Source of the DNA: Adiantum capillus-veneris
Lineage: Eukaryota > Streptophyta > Polypodiopsida > Polypodiales > Pteridaceae
NCBI GenBank assembly: GCA_014529385.2
Contig: CM043956.1
Coordinates: forward strand, 89,401,221 to 89,461,220
Length of the DNA: 60,000 nucleotides
Direction of reading: 5' to 3'
Shown here: positions 1 through 10,667 of the stretch, in pieces
Position numbering within the stretch: the stretch's first letter is position 1
Layout of the letters: every line of letters begins with the position of its first letter
Translations under genes and position numbers: made by a program
Notes under the pieces: model-generated
The model's input: the letters and a program-made list of their open reading frames with translations, nothing else
What the model was told of the DNA's origin: nothing
Database searches by the model: none

Positions 1-42
1 TCACGTGATATCATACACATTCTAAAAAGTGACCGCCCCGGG
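1..42. mobile_element. Right end of a MITE cut by the window edge
   Basis: These 42 bases closely match the last 42 bases of the MITE at 3348-3564, including the terminal GACCGCCC-GGG block and the inner TCACGTGATATCATACACAT stretch. Similarity stops right after GGG (position 42), as expected at an element end. The left part lies outside the window. Confidence 0.7.
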
Positions 43-227
43 TCCAACACTAGGAAAAATTATCTTGAATATTATGGTTCATGGATTTTCCTGTCTGCAT
101 ATAACTTTTATATGAATTGCGAATGAGCACAGAATGAAAACCTAATACTAGGGGTTCCATGGATGTGAACCTACAAAGAAATACAAGATTGGGATGCCCA
201 AATGCTAGAACTCACACTTAAAGGCGG

Positions 228-604
228 TGTTAGTCATTTTTTGGATGAGCATAAAGCTAGTAATCATGCCAAAAAGCTTGGTGATTAGCTTCATGTATAT
301 ATGTGTACATAGTGCTTCGAGTCTTGGGAGTGAACATGTAAAAATTCATGTACAAAGGCTTGGTTTTTCCCTACTTGTTTACTGAAGTTTTGGGTTGTTT
401 GAGTCCCCAAAATATGGTTTTCAGTAATTATTTCTAGTCGTTCTTTATAGCTGTACACCCACAACTTTGGATGGCGATATCTCTCTCACATTCTATCTAT
501 TTTTAGCATATGATGGTTTCAACGGTGTAGTAGCTCTTCTTTTCAACAATGTGACTCGTGTAAGGCTAAAGATCGAGGCACTCGTTTTCCTTGTTGTTTG
601 TACA
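228..604 (+). repeat. Element A 5' LTR, internally deleted
   Basis: The segment starts TGTTAGTCATTTTTTGGATG and matches the LTR at 5495 through the blocks around GGATGAGCATAAAGCTAG, TCATGTATATATGTGTACA, GGCGATATCTCTCTCA and AGGCACTCGTTTTCCTT. It ends TTTGTACA. At 377 bp against 981 bp for the 3' copy it has lost internal sequence. A weak primer-binding-like stretch (TTTTGGTGGCCCC) follows at about 615, resembling the one after the LTR of element G. Confidence 0.65.
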
Positions 605-939
605 CTGTCATTATTTTGGTGGCCCCAACGATGAGCAAGTGCTCATTGCTCCAATTCTTGTGAAACATGTCTATTCTACAGGTAGAGAATGTAAAGGGGA
701 TGTGGGTCCTTATGGACAACCGCTTATGTATGTACAAATTGTGGACAACACTTGAGGTGGTTTTTTAATTGGATTGCAACCTTTGGAGGATCGTGATTTT
801 TTTGTGAAGCCAAGCACTAGGGGTCCGGTTACAGTGTGAGGTGGAATATGTATTGGAGAAATCCATCGACATCCCTTGAACTTACAACGTCACATGTAAG
901 TGTGTTTGTGGCAATCGAACATGGCGGACAAGTTTCCAT

Positions 940-2340
940 AGCTTCATGGATTTCCTAATGATAATGCATGGGCTTTTGTTGAGAAATAAGAAGTTTATTG
1001 CTTATTGCAAAATATACTAGATCAAGCTATATTGTTGCAACACAGTTTACAATGCGAGGCAAAAGTTTGGTTACAAAGTTATCAGGAGGTGGTACATGCA
1101 CAAACTCTAGGGGTGGTTTTAAACTACAATGGTGTGAAGCAAGCTTTTTTTGACACAATATAGGAACATTTAAGTACCTGATGAAGTTTGGCATGAGATT
1201 TTGGGGTACACTCAGAAGGCTAATAAAAGTGTTGACGGATTTATCATGCAGTTTACTCATTTATTGGATAAATGGGCCCGAGCTTTAGGAAATGAAATCC
1301 CTCCAGCCATGTTAAAAAAGGACAGTTTTGTGGCAAACTAAAAGGAAAATTTGAAGTTCAAAGTTGAGCTAGAAAGGCCTGCTACTTTCGAGAAAGCAGT
1401 CACCATTGCCAAGGAGAAATAATGGAAATCTCAAAGACTTAATGAGTATGGGAGAGCGGTCCATGTGCAAGATAATGGTGGCCAAAATGAGGAAAATCAA
1501 GCAGAGGCTGGAGCCCAACCTACTTAAAGGGTTGCGAACATTGAATAGTTACAATGAAATATGCAAGACATGATGACCATGATGCAGGAATTACGGCTCA
1601 ATGTTCTTGGAGGTGGTCATGCTAGAGGATTGTTGAGATGTCGAGCTCTACATCTTGAGCTGGCATCCACTATGGGTCTTGGCCGCTTACGACATTTACT
1701 TATTGGCGCGTTAGGTGACCGACATGGAGGATCTCTGCCAGTGATTCTACAGCTGGACTACACTTATAGTGCCAGCCTAGTACGCTTCTAGCGTGTTCAC
1801 ACTTAGTGACCGCATGTACATATGTGCTACTTTTCAGCTTTAGCACTTAGTCATTTTTGTACTCTCTTTTCTGTGAGAAGAAGAAGAAGCTTTCCATCTC
1901 TGTGTGGTGTGTGCTTGTCTTGTGTAGCTCTCTTGCGTCCTCTTTCTTTACAAGGAATGTCCTAGCCATATGAAGCTCAACCTAATGCTAATGTGGGTTG
2001 TGGATAAGGTGTCTTTGAGCCAGAAAGGAGGTTCATCCCTACTTGTTATAGTTGTGGTGAACTTGGTCATATCAGAACTAAGTGTCCGAGGCCAATAAGG
2101 ATGGGAGGTGATATGTTTCCACTTCCTCAGCAGATTCCTAATAGGGCTAGTGATTATGCATTGGATATACGAGGAGATCAAAATATTGATTAGGAAACTC
2201 AGATTTCAACCTCTGGTGGTCATGTGGGTATTGTGCGGGTTGAAAGGATAGAACCAGATATGATCCCCGTAGGCAAAAATTAGAGGGAAGGCTATGCTTC
2301 TCCAGGTTCCAATAAGAAGAAAGGGAGAGAGAAAGAGGGT
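940..2340 (+). pseudogene. Element A gag remnant with CCHC zinc knuckle
   Basis: A retrotransposon Gag-like frame can be followed from about 1180 to 1510. It has the usual capsid helices (WHEILGYTQKA, FIMQFTHLLDKWAR, MLKKDSFVAN) and a positively charged tail. A nucleocapsid zinc knuckle of the form C-X2-C-X4-H-X4-C lies at 2044-2085 (CYSCGELGHIRTKC). Gag packages the element RNA in virus-like particles, and the knuckle binds nucleic acid. Several in-frame stops show that it is dead. A 322-bp putative solo LTR at 1631-1952 splits capsid from knuckle; leaving it out, the frame runs on from one side to the other. The start codon is not identifiable. Confidence 0.7.
1631..1952. mobile_element. 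Putative solo LTR nested in gag of element A
   Basis: A 322-bp block starts TGTTGAGATG and ends TTTCTTTACA, so it has TG...CA ends. The flanks are AGGAT (1626-1630) and AGGAA (1953-1957), a 4-of-5 match for a 5-bp target-site duplication. It contains a pyrimidine-rich tail and no ORF. The gag frame of element A continues across it. This fits an LTR left by recombination between two LTRs. No second copy exists in the window to confirm it. Confidence 0.5.
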
Positions 2341-2523
2341 GAAGATGCAACAGTTAAGAGAAAGAGAAGACCTCGTAGATGATTTGAAGAAGCAAGTTTA
2401 CCTTTGGGAGAAAGTCAGACATCTTACAGTTTAAAGGAAGACTTGATTGGGAGAAAAGTTGATTGTACTTCCGGATAGCTGATGAATATGATGCCCAAAC
2501 TCAAGAGGTAGTGGAAGCCATTA

Positions 2524-3338
2524 GTGAATCCAAAGAAAGAGCCAAATCATGGGCAAGTCAGAGTGTTGTCTATCAAAGAGTTACCCATCATTTGTCCTGT
2601 AGTGAATTCTTGGCACAAAGGTGTAGGCATGGGAGAGGCAGACATTGATGGAAATGCTCAAGTTTGTGTGATCACACAGTCATGTGTCAAGATATTGGGT
2701 TTACTTACATGCGGAAGCTCTGGGTTCAGGATTGGACTAGCAAACCACGATAAAGTAAAGTGTTTGGGATTGATTAAGAATTTGGAAGTTGAGGTCTTTA
2801 ACGTGAAGTATATGTCTCGATTCATACCTTTGGCATCACAATTATTGTATACATTGCAGCAAGCGGCTAAGAATGATCCATTGGAGTGGACACACAACTA
2901 TGAAGATGTTTTTGATAGAGTCAAAGAAGTTTTGAGTACACTACCTATTATGCAAGCTCCTTGTTGGGAAAAGGAATTCTATGTTACCCATCAATTGTAG
3001 ATGATGTCATTGGAGCTATGTTGTTGCAAAGAGGGAAGAAATATCAGTATATGAAACCTTTTCGTTATGCCAGCAGGGTGAATACTCCCCATGAAAGAGA
3101 TTACTCATAAATTGAATTGGTTGATGACCAGTATGGTTTATGCTTGCAGATGATTCAGACATTACTTGTTACAAAAGTATTTCACTTTTCTCACCAGTTA
3201 TTCATTGCTTCCTCAGATGTTTAATAACTGAAATATATCAAAGATGGTGATGAAATGGGTTATTGAATTGCAAGAGTTTCAATTCACTTTTTTAGTGGAA
3301 GAGAGTACTCGAGCTAGTCTGGCAGATTTACTCACCTA
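2524..3338 (+). pseudogene. Element A protease fused to RNase H remnant, most RT missing
   Basis: The frame from 2524 encodes an aspartic-protease-like segment with DGNAQVCVIT where active relatives have D-G/S-G-A. It then passes at about 2810 straight into YMSRFIPLASQLLYTLQQAA and FDRVKEVLSTLPIMQAP, which belong to the RT connection/RNase H region of Ty3/gypsy Pol. The RT palm with its YxDD motif is absent, so roughly 1 kb was lost. After a stop at 2998 the RNase H-like sequence continues with frameshifts (YMKP, RHYLL, FTFLTSY) to MKWVIELQEFQFTFLVEESTRASLADLLTY at 3247-3338. It ends at the MITE insertion. Confidence 0.75.
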
Positions 3339-3347
3339 TCAAGAGAC

Positions 3348-3564
3348 CCGGGGCAGTCACTTATCAAAAGACCCCTATATGACGTGCGTTCAAGAGGTAA
3401 TTAATAATACCCCAATATACATACTATACTTACACTGTGAGCCTATTTAGAAAACCCCCACCCCCCTCTGTATGTATACATGTTTATACATTTTGGCCTT
3501 TTAATAATCCTCTCCGGTTAACTCACGTGATATCATACACATTCTAAAAATAGACCGCCCTGGG
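3348..3564. mobile_element. 217-bp MITE, probably Mutator-like, inserted in element A
   Basis: Long imperfect terminal inverted repeats run roughly 65 bp inward. The left end is CCGGGGCAGTCACTT and the right end in reverse complement is CCCAGGGCGGTCTATT; both arms carry an inner ACGTG-GTT block. The flanks TCAAGAGAC (3339-3347) and TAAAGAGAC (3565-3573) form a 9-bp target-site duplication matching at 8 of 9 positions, which is the size typical of Mutator superfamily elements. The Pol frame of element A reads across cleanly if one duplication copy and the MITE are ignored. It has no coding capacity. Relatives are at 1-42 and probably 53098-53344. Confidence 0.7.
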
Positions 3565-3573
3565 TAAAGAGAC

Positions 3574-5463
3574 TCTTGTTTTGGTTAAGGAAGAGGTGGT
3601 ACAAAAGAAGAAAGTGGGAAATCTTTCCATATCCAATGCTTCACTGTTATATTTTGATGGCTCTTATTGAAGAAGTGATGATGTTGCTTCTGGAGGAACT
3701 GTCATTTTTATGAAGCACAAGGAAATCTTATAAAGAAACAGGGGCTGAAAATTGATGCAAAAATTAGCAATGAAGTAGAATACATGGCTCTTGAAGGTGG
3801 ATTGCACATCTGTTTACAGTTCGGAATTAGACGCCTACAAATCAAATGATATGCCTTGTTGGGTTTGAAGCACGTATTGGGAGTGTGAAAAAACAAGAAT
3901 CGTAATATGAAAAACTTATGCTTCAAGGTGAAATTGTTACTCAAAAATTTTAAAGCATGGAGTTTTCCGCATATTGAAAGGACTCAAAATGAAGAAGGTC
4001 ATGAGGCTGCTTAAGAAATGATCACTTGTGTGTTTGTGTTGAAGGCTAATCCCCCTTTATATCATGTAAGGGAAGTGTTATCAAAGGAGGTGTATTTTCT
4101 ACTGACAAATGTTTTACCTACAGGTCTAAAGTCATTTAAAAAGTATGCTTTTATGAGAAAATCCAAGAAATATAAAATACTTGAAGATGTGCTTTACATG
4201 AAGGGAAGTGATTTAATATTGTGTCGTGTGTTCTCGAAAGAAGAAATGTACAAGATTTTGTAAGAAAATCACGAGGGATCTTACGGATTCCATTTTTCCA
4301 TGAAGATTATGTTACATAAGATTTTGCAAGAAGGCTATATGTGGCCAAGTATTTAGAGGGATGTTAACCATTGGTGCAAATATTATTTACCTTGTCAAAA
4401 GATGGGGAAAAGAATTTTGAAGCCTGAGTTACGAAATAAAAATATGGATTTTGATGTGTTTGAAAAATGGGGTCTTGATGCTATTGGACAACTACCTATG
4501 ACTAGTAAGAGAAATGCTTATATTTTGACAACAGTGAATTATTTGTCACGTTGGGCAGAAGCTAAAGCTGTCAAACAGATTACAAGTAAGGAAATGGGAA
4601 AATTTTAATATATGAACATATATGCTGCAAATTTGGTGTTCCATTGGAACTACTTTCTGATAGGGGACCGGGACTTAAAGGAGAGATGTTTGATTTTCTG
4701 TGCGAAAATCTCAATATATAGCACAAGTAGAGTTCTCCTTATTATCCACAATGCAATGGTTTCAATGAAAGGTTCAATAGAGAGTTGGTGAGAATCTTAA
4801 CAAAGATGACCTAGACACATGGAAAACTTAGGATTCAAAGCTGCCTTGTGCATTATAGACCTATAGAGCTACTATCAAAACAAGAACATGAATTTCTCCT
4901 TACCACTTGGTTTATGGCAAGGAAGCTTTATTACCAATTGAAGTGGATATTCTTGCACTTAAATTGTTGTCATTGGGAGATGAACAACAAAGAGATACTT
5001 GGCAAAATGTTTGTTGGATTTACAATATTGTTTGCAATTGGACAAAGTTTTGGATTTGAGCTACTATGAAGAGGTGTCAAAGAAAGCTCAGATGAAGGCT
5101 AATGAACGTGTGAAGGAAAATGGAATTGAAAAGGGTGATCTTGTGTTGCATTACAAGATAACATAGTAAGTTGGACAATACTTTTCAAAAAAAGTTTCAA
5201 ATTAAGTGGGAAGGTCCTTTTGCTATTGTAAACATGTTTGACAATAGAACATATCTGCTGGTAGATTCGAGTGGTGCAGAGCACAAATACCATGTTAATG
5301 GTTACAAGTGGAAGAAGTATCTTACACATTGGATGAAAATTGTGACGGATGAGATGCTATCAATGGAAGAAGAGAGTGTGAGAATATTTGAGAATGTGAA
5401 TGAGGTTTCTAGATATGAACTACAGCAGTTGCTCACCCTAGAGACCGCTGCTTGTCATGAATG
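3574..5463 (+). pseudogene. Element A RNase H end and integrase remnant
   Basis: Downstream of the MITE the Pol frame continues with an RNase H-like LLYFDGSY at about 3640. Later come an integrase H2C2 zinc-binding segment (around 4140-4400), the integrase core with WGLDAIG (first Asp codon at 4477), SDRGPG (second Asp at 4659) and NERFNREL (Glu near 4767), and a C-terminal domain at 5171-5464 (QIKWEGPFAIVNMFDN). Integrase would insert the cDNA into the chromosome. The catalytic D-D-E residues are still readable, but many stops and frame changes between them make this non-functional. The piece ends just before a purine-rich stretch and the 3' LTR. Confidence 0.75.
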
Positions 5464-5494
5464 ATCAAGCAGGATAGGGAGGGTTAGAAATCTA

Positions 5495-6475
5495 TGTCAT
5501 GCATTTTTTGGATGAGCATAAAGCTAGTAAATCATGCCAAAAATCTTGCTTAACTAGCGTCATGTATATATGTGTACAAAGTGCTTTGAGTCTTGGGAGT
5601 GACCATGTAAAAATTCATGTAGAAAAGCTTGGTTTTTATGTCTTGTTTACTATATTTTTGGGTTATTTGAGTCCCCAAAAGATGGCTTTCAATAAGTATT
5701 TTCAGCCATGCTTTATAGCTTGTGAATCGGGCTTGTACATCATGAGTTATGTGTATCCGAAGTAGTTGATCTCGACTTAAAAAGTGGTTGCAGATGCATG
5801 TGACAAAGGCCCTATATTTTCGTAAATTGGGAGGGGTATATAGGGCACATTGGGACCTTACTTGGTTTTTATCACTTGAGAAGAGCTTGGCTTGTTGGGC
5901 TTGTGGACTCTTGGGAGGTTGGGGTGCATTTTTTGAGTTCACATGGGCTGCCCAAGTGCCCCCCCTTCAATTTTGGTCCTCTAGACACAAGCTCCACCCC
6001 TTCCCTTCTTGGGCCAAAAGGCAGAGACTCCTCACCTCATACTAAAGTAGAGCCCAAAAATGGACCAATTAAATTGATCCTTCAAATGGAACCCTGTCAA
6101 CTTAGGAGAGAGAAACAATTTATTGGATAAAATATGGAAATATGGCCCATTTTTATAGCTGCAACAACAACAAACATTCTAGAGAGGTCATTTTTTAGCA
6201 TAAGAGAGTACACCCCCATCTTTGGAGGGCGATATCTCTCTCATAATCTATCTATTTTTAGCATATGGATGCTCTACAAACATCTACTCAAGGCAATCTA
6301 AGTCCTTATATCCTTGATTTCTCCTAATTTCAAGTGTGCTTTTTTCTATAAGTCTTCTTCATAAATCATTATAGGTGCTTATCACACAGGTGGTTTTGGC
6401 GGTGTGATAGTTCTTCTTTCCAACGATGTGACTCGCACAAGGCTAAAGAGGCACTCGTTTTCCTTATCATTTGCA
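5495..6475 (+). repeat. Element A 3' LTR
   Basis: The 981-bp segment starts TGTCATGCATTTTTTGGATG after a purine-rich tract (AGGATAGGGAGGGTTAGAAA) and ends ATCATTTGCA. It matches the 5' LTR at 228-604 in several long blocks and keeps sequence the 5' copy lost. Open frames inside it (for example 5788-6045) show no recognisable domain and are treated as chance. Confidence 0.65.
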
Positions 6476-6579
6476 TGCTCTCAATAGACAACTAGGAGTA
6501 CCATTTGCATATAGTAAGGAAGAATGGAAAGGATCTCTCGGTAATTTCCCATTTAGGAAACAGAAGTCATGAGTCATAA

Positions 6580-6977
6580 ATACAACAACTACTCCAATAG
6601 AGTTCGCTTCTAGCCAACCTATGAAAGGAGTCAAGAAAATTTGGGTAACCAAGAGCTAGCTCAAGAACCAGCCTCAACAAGTATGGGTGCCAAAAAGACT
6701 ACTAGACATCATTGACAACTTTAAAGAAAAAACATCACATCCACCTGCTCAACAGAGGCATGTATATGGACCAAAGGAGCAAAGTACAACCACAATAAAA
6801 ACAAAAATGCATGCCAAACAAGTTCAAAAATGGGTACCAAATACCCCACAACAAGTCAACTTGGCTACACTCAGATATAAGTGGGTACCTAAAGTCAAGG
6901 CACTCACAGCATATCCAAGCAACACACAGAGGACAATGCATATTGCACTATCAAAGAACAAGATCAATTGCTGCTAA
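6580..6977 (+). pseudogene. Degenerate ORF with WVPK-type repeats
   Basis: Plus-strand reading gives a chain of short motifs: KIWVTK, QVWVPKRLLD, HVYGPK, QKWVPN and YKWVPKVKAL, spaced about 20-45 residues apart, with one stop after KIWVTK. The same motif family makes up the C-terminal tail of the D/E polyprotein (KWVPK, RWIPK, IWVPK, VWVPK), so this is probably a relic of a related retrotransposon. The longest uninterrupted piece starts at 6687. No catalytic domain is seen, and neither end of the parent element could be defined. Confidence 0.45.
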
Positions 6978-7062
6978 ATTTACTCTTCAAACGATTCAAG
7001 CAAAAGGATTACACTTGAGTTCCATACTCAGGACCCACTTCTTGCACAACATAGTGCATTAT

Positions 7063-7208
7063 TTGCACTGACCTCCATAGCGCAATAGGGACAATCAGGG
7101 CTATGCATAGACAAAACTTTCTACCCTCTACATTGCACTGACCTCCATAGCGCAATAGGGACAATCAAGGATATGCATAGACAAAACTTTCTACCCTCTA
7201 CATTGCAC
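7063..7208. repeat. Two-copy 70-bp tandem duplication
   Basis: The unit TTGCACTGACCTCCATAGCG...CTACA occurs at 7063-7132 and 7133-7202, followed by the first six bases of a third copy. The units differ at very few positions, so the duplication is recent. It contains no gene. Confidence 0.85.
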
Positions 7209-10200
7209 AAAACAAGTTGAATTGAAGCCAGGAGGGGGGGGAACAAGAAAAAAATTGGAAAAGAACATAAGCATATGAATTTGGAAAGTACCCAACTAGT
7301 CATATGGGCAAATCATTACAGAATGATCGAGAGATGTCAATTTTTAGAAATTTTCAATCCGACAGTATGCAACTAGACCTCATGAGATCATTGGGTAGGT
7401 AATTGAAAGGATGTATCGAGAAAGTTGCGGTATGTGTAGCAACGTAGGCCAATACTTTGCTCATTTACATTCTAGACCTTAGACAGGGAGCTCAAAGTGG
7501 TGGATTTTGGCAATCCTCTATGCTCTCGTACATGCTGCGTGCTAACTCTTACTCACCCAAGACATGAGGGGTAAGTTACTAACTACATCTAGAAGGGAGG
7601 GGAAAAATGCTAACACCGGCTACAAGTGACACCCAAATTTCACCAAAACTGAACTTGAGGCTCATCACTAGGGGGACAACACCATTGCTAATCTCCAAAG
7701 TGCAAGAAGCTTCAAAAAATCTAACCTAGCATCTTCGGCATGCCAAAGATAAAGGAGTCAGATGGAGACCAAAACAAATGTTTTGAGGCCATCATGTTAA
7801 CAATAGGTTGGTAACCTAACAAGACATAAAAGTGTCCTTTCAGGGTTTTGAAACAAACCTCCAAAACCATAGTAGATCCACTCATTTTGTAAAATCCTTT
7901 CATGAGGTTATAGTTCAAGGACTACTACACATGGAAAAAATAATAAACTTGTAAAATTTCTCATCTTTTGGTCACACCAAGCCTCCAAAGTTGATGGACC
8001 AGTACATTTTCATCAAAATAGTCATTTCTTACGTTTTGTTGCATAAAAATAAGATTAGGGATTTTTGTACGACTTGAGATAAATTCCCTAGTTAACTTCA
8101 ATAAGTTGGTGATCTGAACATATGATTGCTTCTCACTCGGTATTTTTTGTTTTGCCAAAAGAAATAGGTACAAAAAGTTGAATTTTTACCATTCTGCAAA
8201 CCTATCATCAAAGTTTCTATAGCCACGCTCGATACAAATAATATATGCATGATGTCTTAGTTCCCTATTGTACTTTAGGTTCATAAGGAGCCATGTAGCA
8301 TGTCAAAAGAATAATACATCTCTTACCAAGATGAAGTGCTAAATACAGCAAACATGAAAAAACTGGGTTCAACATTATGAGTTGTAGAATCCCATAGAAA
8401 CTATTCAATATCTAGCCAAATTTGATCCTTATGACTATATATGGTTACTACTACAAAATGCCTGTAGTTGTCACAAGAAACTAACAATATTGAAAAAGCT
8501 ATACTTGATATACTAGAAAGTTTCGTTTTTTTCTATAATCGAAAAAATCAACCATCGTTGTCTACTATGCAAAATAGGGTATTAGGTTCCCCAAAACTCA
8601 AGGAATATTAGCTTTATGTTACAATATGTGACATAGAAAATCAAAACTGGATTTGGATATCATGAAAGCCACTAGAAAAATCATAGAAGAGCTAAAATTG
8701 GCTAAAAAACAGGATTTGACAATTTTTGTAATTTGGTCATAACTTACAACTTAAACATTTATTTCTCCCTAGAAGCATCAGGACATGTTGAGGACTACTA
8801 AAGATAGTTCTCTAGCATTATAGACCTCACAAACATGAATTCTAGAGTGGTATAGTTGCAAAAAGTTGAAAAAAGCCAAAAACAGGACCCGTTTTTTCAC
8901 ACAATTTAGGTTGTGAAATGTTGTGCAAGGACAAGGTTAAAGATGGAATTGATATTCCAAAAAAATGTCGAGTTTTTTTCAGCTCATGAGACAACTTTCT
9001 AGACAGATAGCACCTCAAAATCCATTTTGAAACTCTTTACATAATTCAAGGAAAATGGTCAGTTAACAGGACATAAAAGTGTCCCATTACCAACCTAGTG
9101 TTAAGGAATTGTGCAGATTTAGGGGGGCAACTAAGGCCAAGTCATGAGTATAGAACAAAAAGACCATATTCACACTACAAAGTGACATTTTCCGCCACAA
9201 TGCAAAATCTTGACCCAACTCACCTCAAAATCAAGGGAGACACTCTCTACACCATATTGGACCTCCACCGGCCTCTAGGGAGCAGGTAACTAGTGATTAG
9301 TGACTCCAAGACAAACCGTGCTCAAAATAGAAGACGATCAACATCATTGAGAACTACATCATCTACCAAAAAACAAACCAAGGGTTCCAACAACCATCAA
9401 TGACCTAGTAGAAGCTAGATAGGGCAAAAACTAGGCCTAAAATGCAATAAAGGGTAACTTCTATCTTTGGCATGCTGAAGATGAATCATTAACATGGCAC
9501 CATTTTTTGGCATCCACTTCTACACTATCATGTTTTCCTTCCCCATCACAAACACTACATCACATTGTAACATAATTTTCATGCAAAATACTCATAAAGC
9601 ACACTATGCCACATCCCATAGCCTTTTATGCCCAAATCTCACTTTTTGCTTTCCAAATCAGCCCAACTTCACCCATGATCAATGATATTTTCTATAAGAC
9701 CCATTAAAGCACCAAAAATAAGAAATGGCCCTAAATCACCCTCTTTTTATCTTAGGCATGCCTAAGATAGAAATGGCAATGGAAGAGCCTAGCTTGCATC
9801 TATGATACACATATATGTTCAGAGTGGTTACATTAAACACTTGCTAAAGTTTCATCAAGTTTGACGAATCGTCACTTGGTCAATTACCAAAAGTACAAAA
9901 GGCAATTCAACAGAGATATAATTGTTACACTCCCATCATAAAAGTCCAAAAGCTCTCCAAGATTCTTTCATATCACCACCAGCACTTATATTTCTTATAG
10001 AATCCAGCTGACACCATTTTTCATGCACCTACACCCATCTGCATCTTAGGCATGCCAAAGATAGACTTTGCAAAAATTGTAATTTCTAGGGCTCATTTTT
10101 TCTTATTTAAATATGCTACTTGGTTGTGGGAGTTCTCATACACTATTAGGTTCTCTCTCTTCTAACTTGGGAGCTCCAAAGAAAAAGATGATGATGTATA

Positions 10201-10440
10201 AATTTGTTGAACTCCCACTACATCAGTAAGAGGAAGACTCCTTGACATAGGCAAATGTCACATGGTTGGCAAGAGACCAATTGGATATCCAATATGTTTC
10301 TATCTACCACGGATCATTCAAGAGTTTTCCTAGAAACGAAAAGTCAAAGTATAGATGCTACCAAGGGAAGCTCAGGACCTCATCAAAGAACATGAAATCT
10401 GACCACGTTGGGAAAAGAGTGGCATTAAAAACTACATAAG
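7209..10440. other. AT-rich filler without recognisable genes
   Basis: Both strands carry only short open frames without recognisable motifs. The notable structure is a recurring 20-bp palindrome (annotated separately). A 15-bp block GACATAAAAGTGTCC is repeated near 7823 and 9070. The stretch could be the non-coding body or long LTR of a decayed retroelement, but no paired LTR was found in the window. Confidence 0.5.
7731..10062. repeat. Four copies of a 20-bp palindrome
   Basis: The consensus ATCTTNGGCATGCCNAAGAT occurs at 7731-7750, 9463-9482, 9749-9768 and 10043-10062. The third copy is a perfect palindrome. The last three are about 290 bp apart on average. No repeat unit of that length is obvious around them. 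The centre GGCATGCC contains GCATGC, the core of plant RY elements, but a regulatory role is only conjecture. Confidence 0.6.
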
Positions 10441-10461
10441 ATGGACCCTTGTGGTGTCAAT
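10252..10461 (+). pseudogene. Left part of a decayed ORF interrupted by element B
   Basis: A plus-strand frame with a few stops (NWISNMFLSTTDHSR..., later MDPCGVN) runs up to the insertion point of element B. It resumes in the same sense after the target-site duplication at 15529. No known domain was recognised; see the right part at 15529-17435. Confidence 0.3.
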
Positions 10462-10653
10462 TGTTGGGGTATAAAGCCCAATGTGGTCGCCCAGGTAAGT
10501 GGGCGGGCCGCCAGGTATGTACACATATTCTTTTGTAAAAACCTAATAAGAACTCACTATGCTCTACACATCACAGTAGAGCGAGTTCACCATATCGTCG
10601 TGCTCTTCTTCTCGCACTCTCTCTCACGTCGCACTTCTGCTCGTACTCCTTCA
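10462..10653 (+). repeat. Element B 5' LTR
   Basis: A 192-bp LTR from TGTTGGGG to CTCCTTCA. It matches the 3' LTR except at four positions. It is short for copia. It contains AGAACTCACTATGCTCTACA and a pyrimidine-rich 3' third. No clear TATA box stands out. Confidence 0.95.
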
Positions 10654-10655
10654 AC

Positions 10656-10667
10656 TGGTATCAAAGC
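10656..10667 (+). promoter_or_regulatory. Element B primer-binding site
   Basis: TGGTATCAAAGC lies two bases after the 5' LTR. It fits the TGGTATCAGAGC consensus used by plant Ty1/copia elements to pair with the 3' end of initiator methionine tRNA, with one mismatch. It would prime minus-strand cDNA synthesis. Confidence 0.85.

Larger units (their letters stand above)
228..6475 (+). mobile_element. Element A: old, decayed Ty3/gypsy LTR retrotransposon
   Basis: Two related LTRs (228-604 and 5495-6475) flank broken Gag, zinc knuckle, protease, RNase H, integrase zinc-binding, integrase core and integrase C-terminal segments in Ty3/gypsy order on the plus strand. Almost every segment is interrupted by stops or frameshifts. 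Most of the reverse transcriptase is missing between protease and RNase H. No target-site duplication is recognisable (GGCGG before, TGCTC after). The 5' LTR is much shorter than the 3' LTR. Two later insertions sit inside: a putative solo LTR at 1631-1952 and a MITE at 3348-3564. This is one of the oldest layers of the window. Confidence 0.8.

Noticed and set aside
5550-5942. 130-residue minus-strand ORF in the 3' LTR of A
   Set aside because: It lies wholly within an LTR, antisense, without motif.
223-6480. Target-site duplication for element A
   Set aside because: GGCGG and TGCTC do not match; the ends may be slightly off or decayed.
7804-9097. TAGGTTGGTAA and its reverse complement as TIRs of a 1.3-kb DNA element
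   Set aside because: Only 11 bp of match, no convincing target-site duplication, and the adjacent GACATAAAAGTGTCC block is in direct, not inverted, order.
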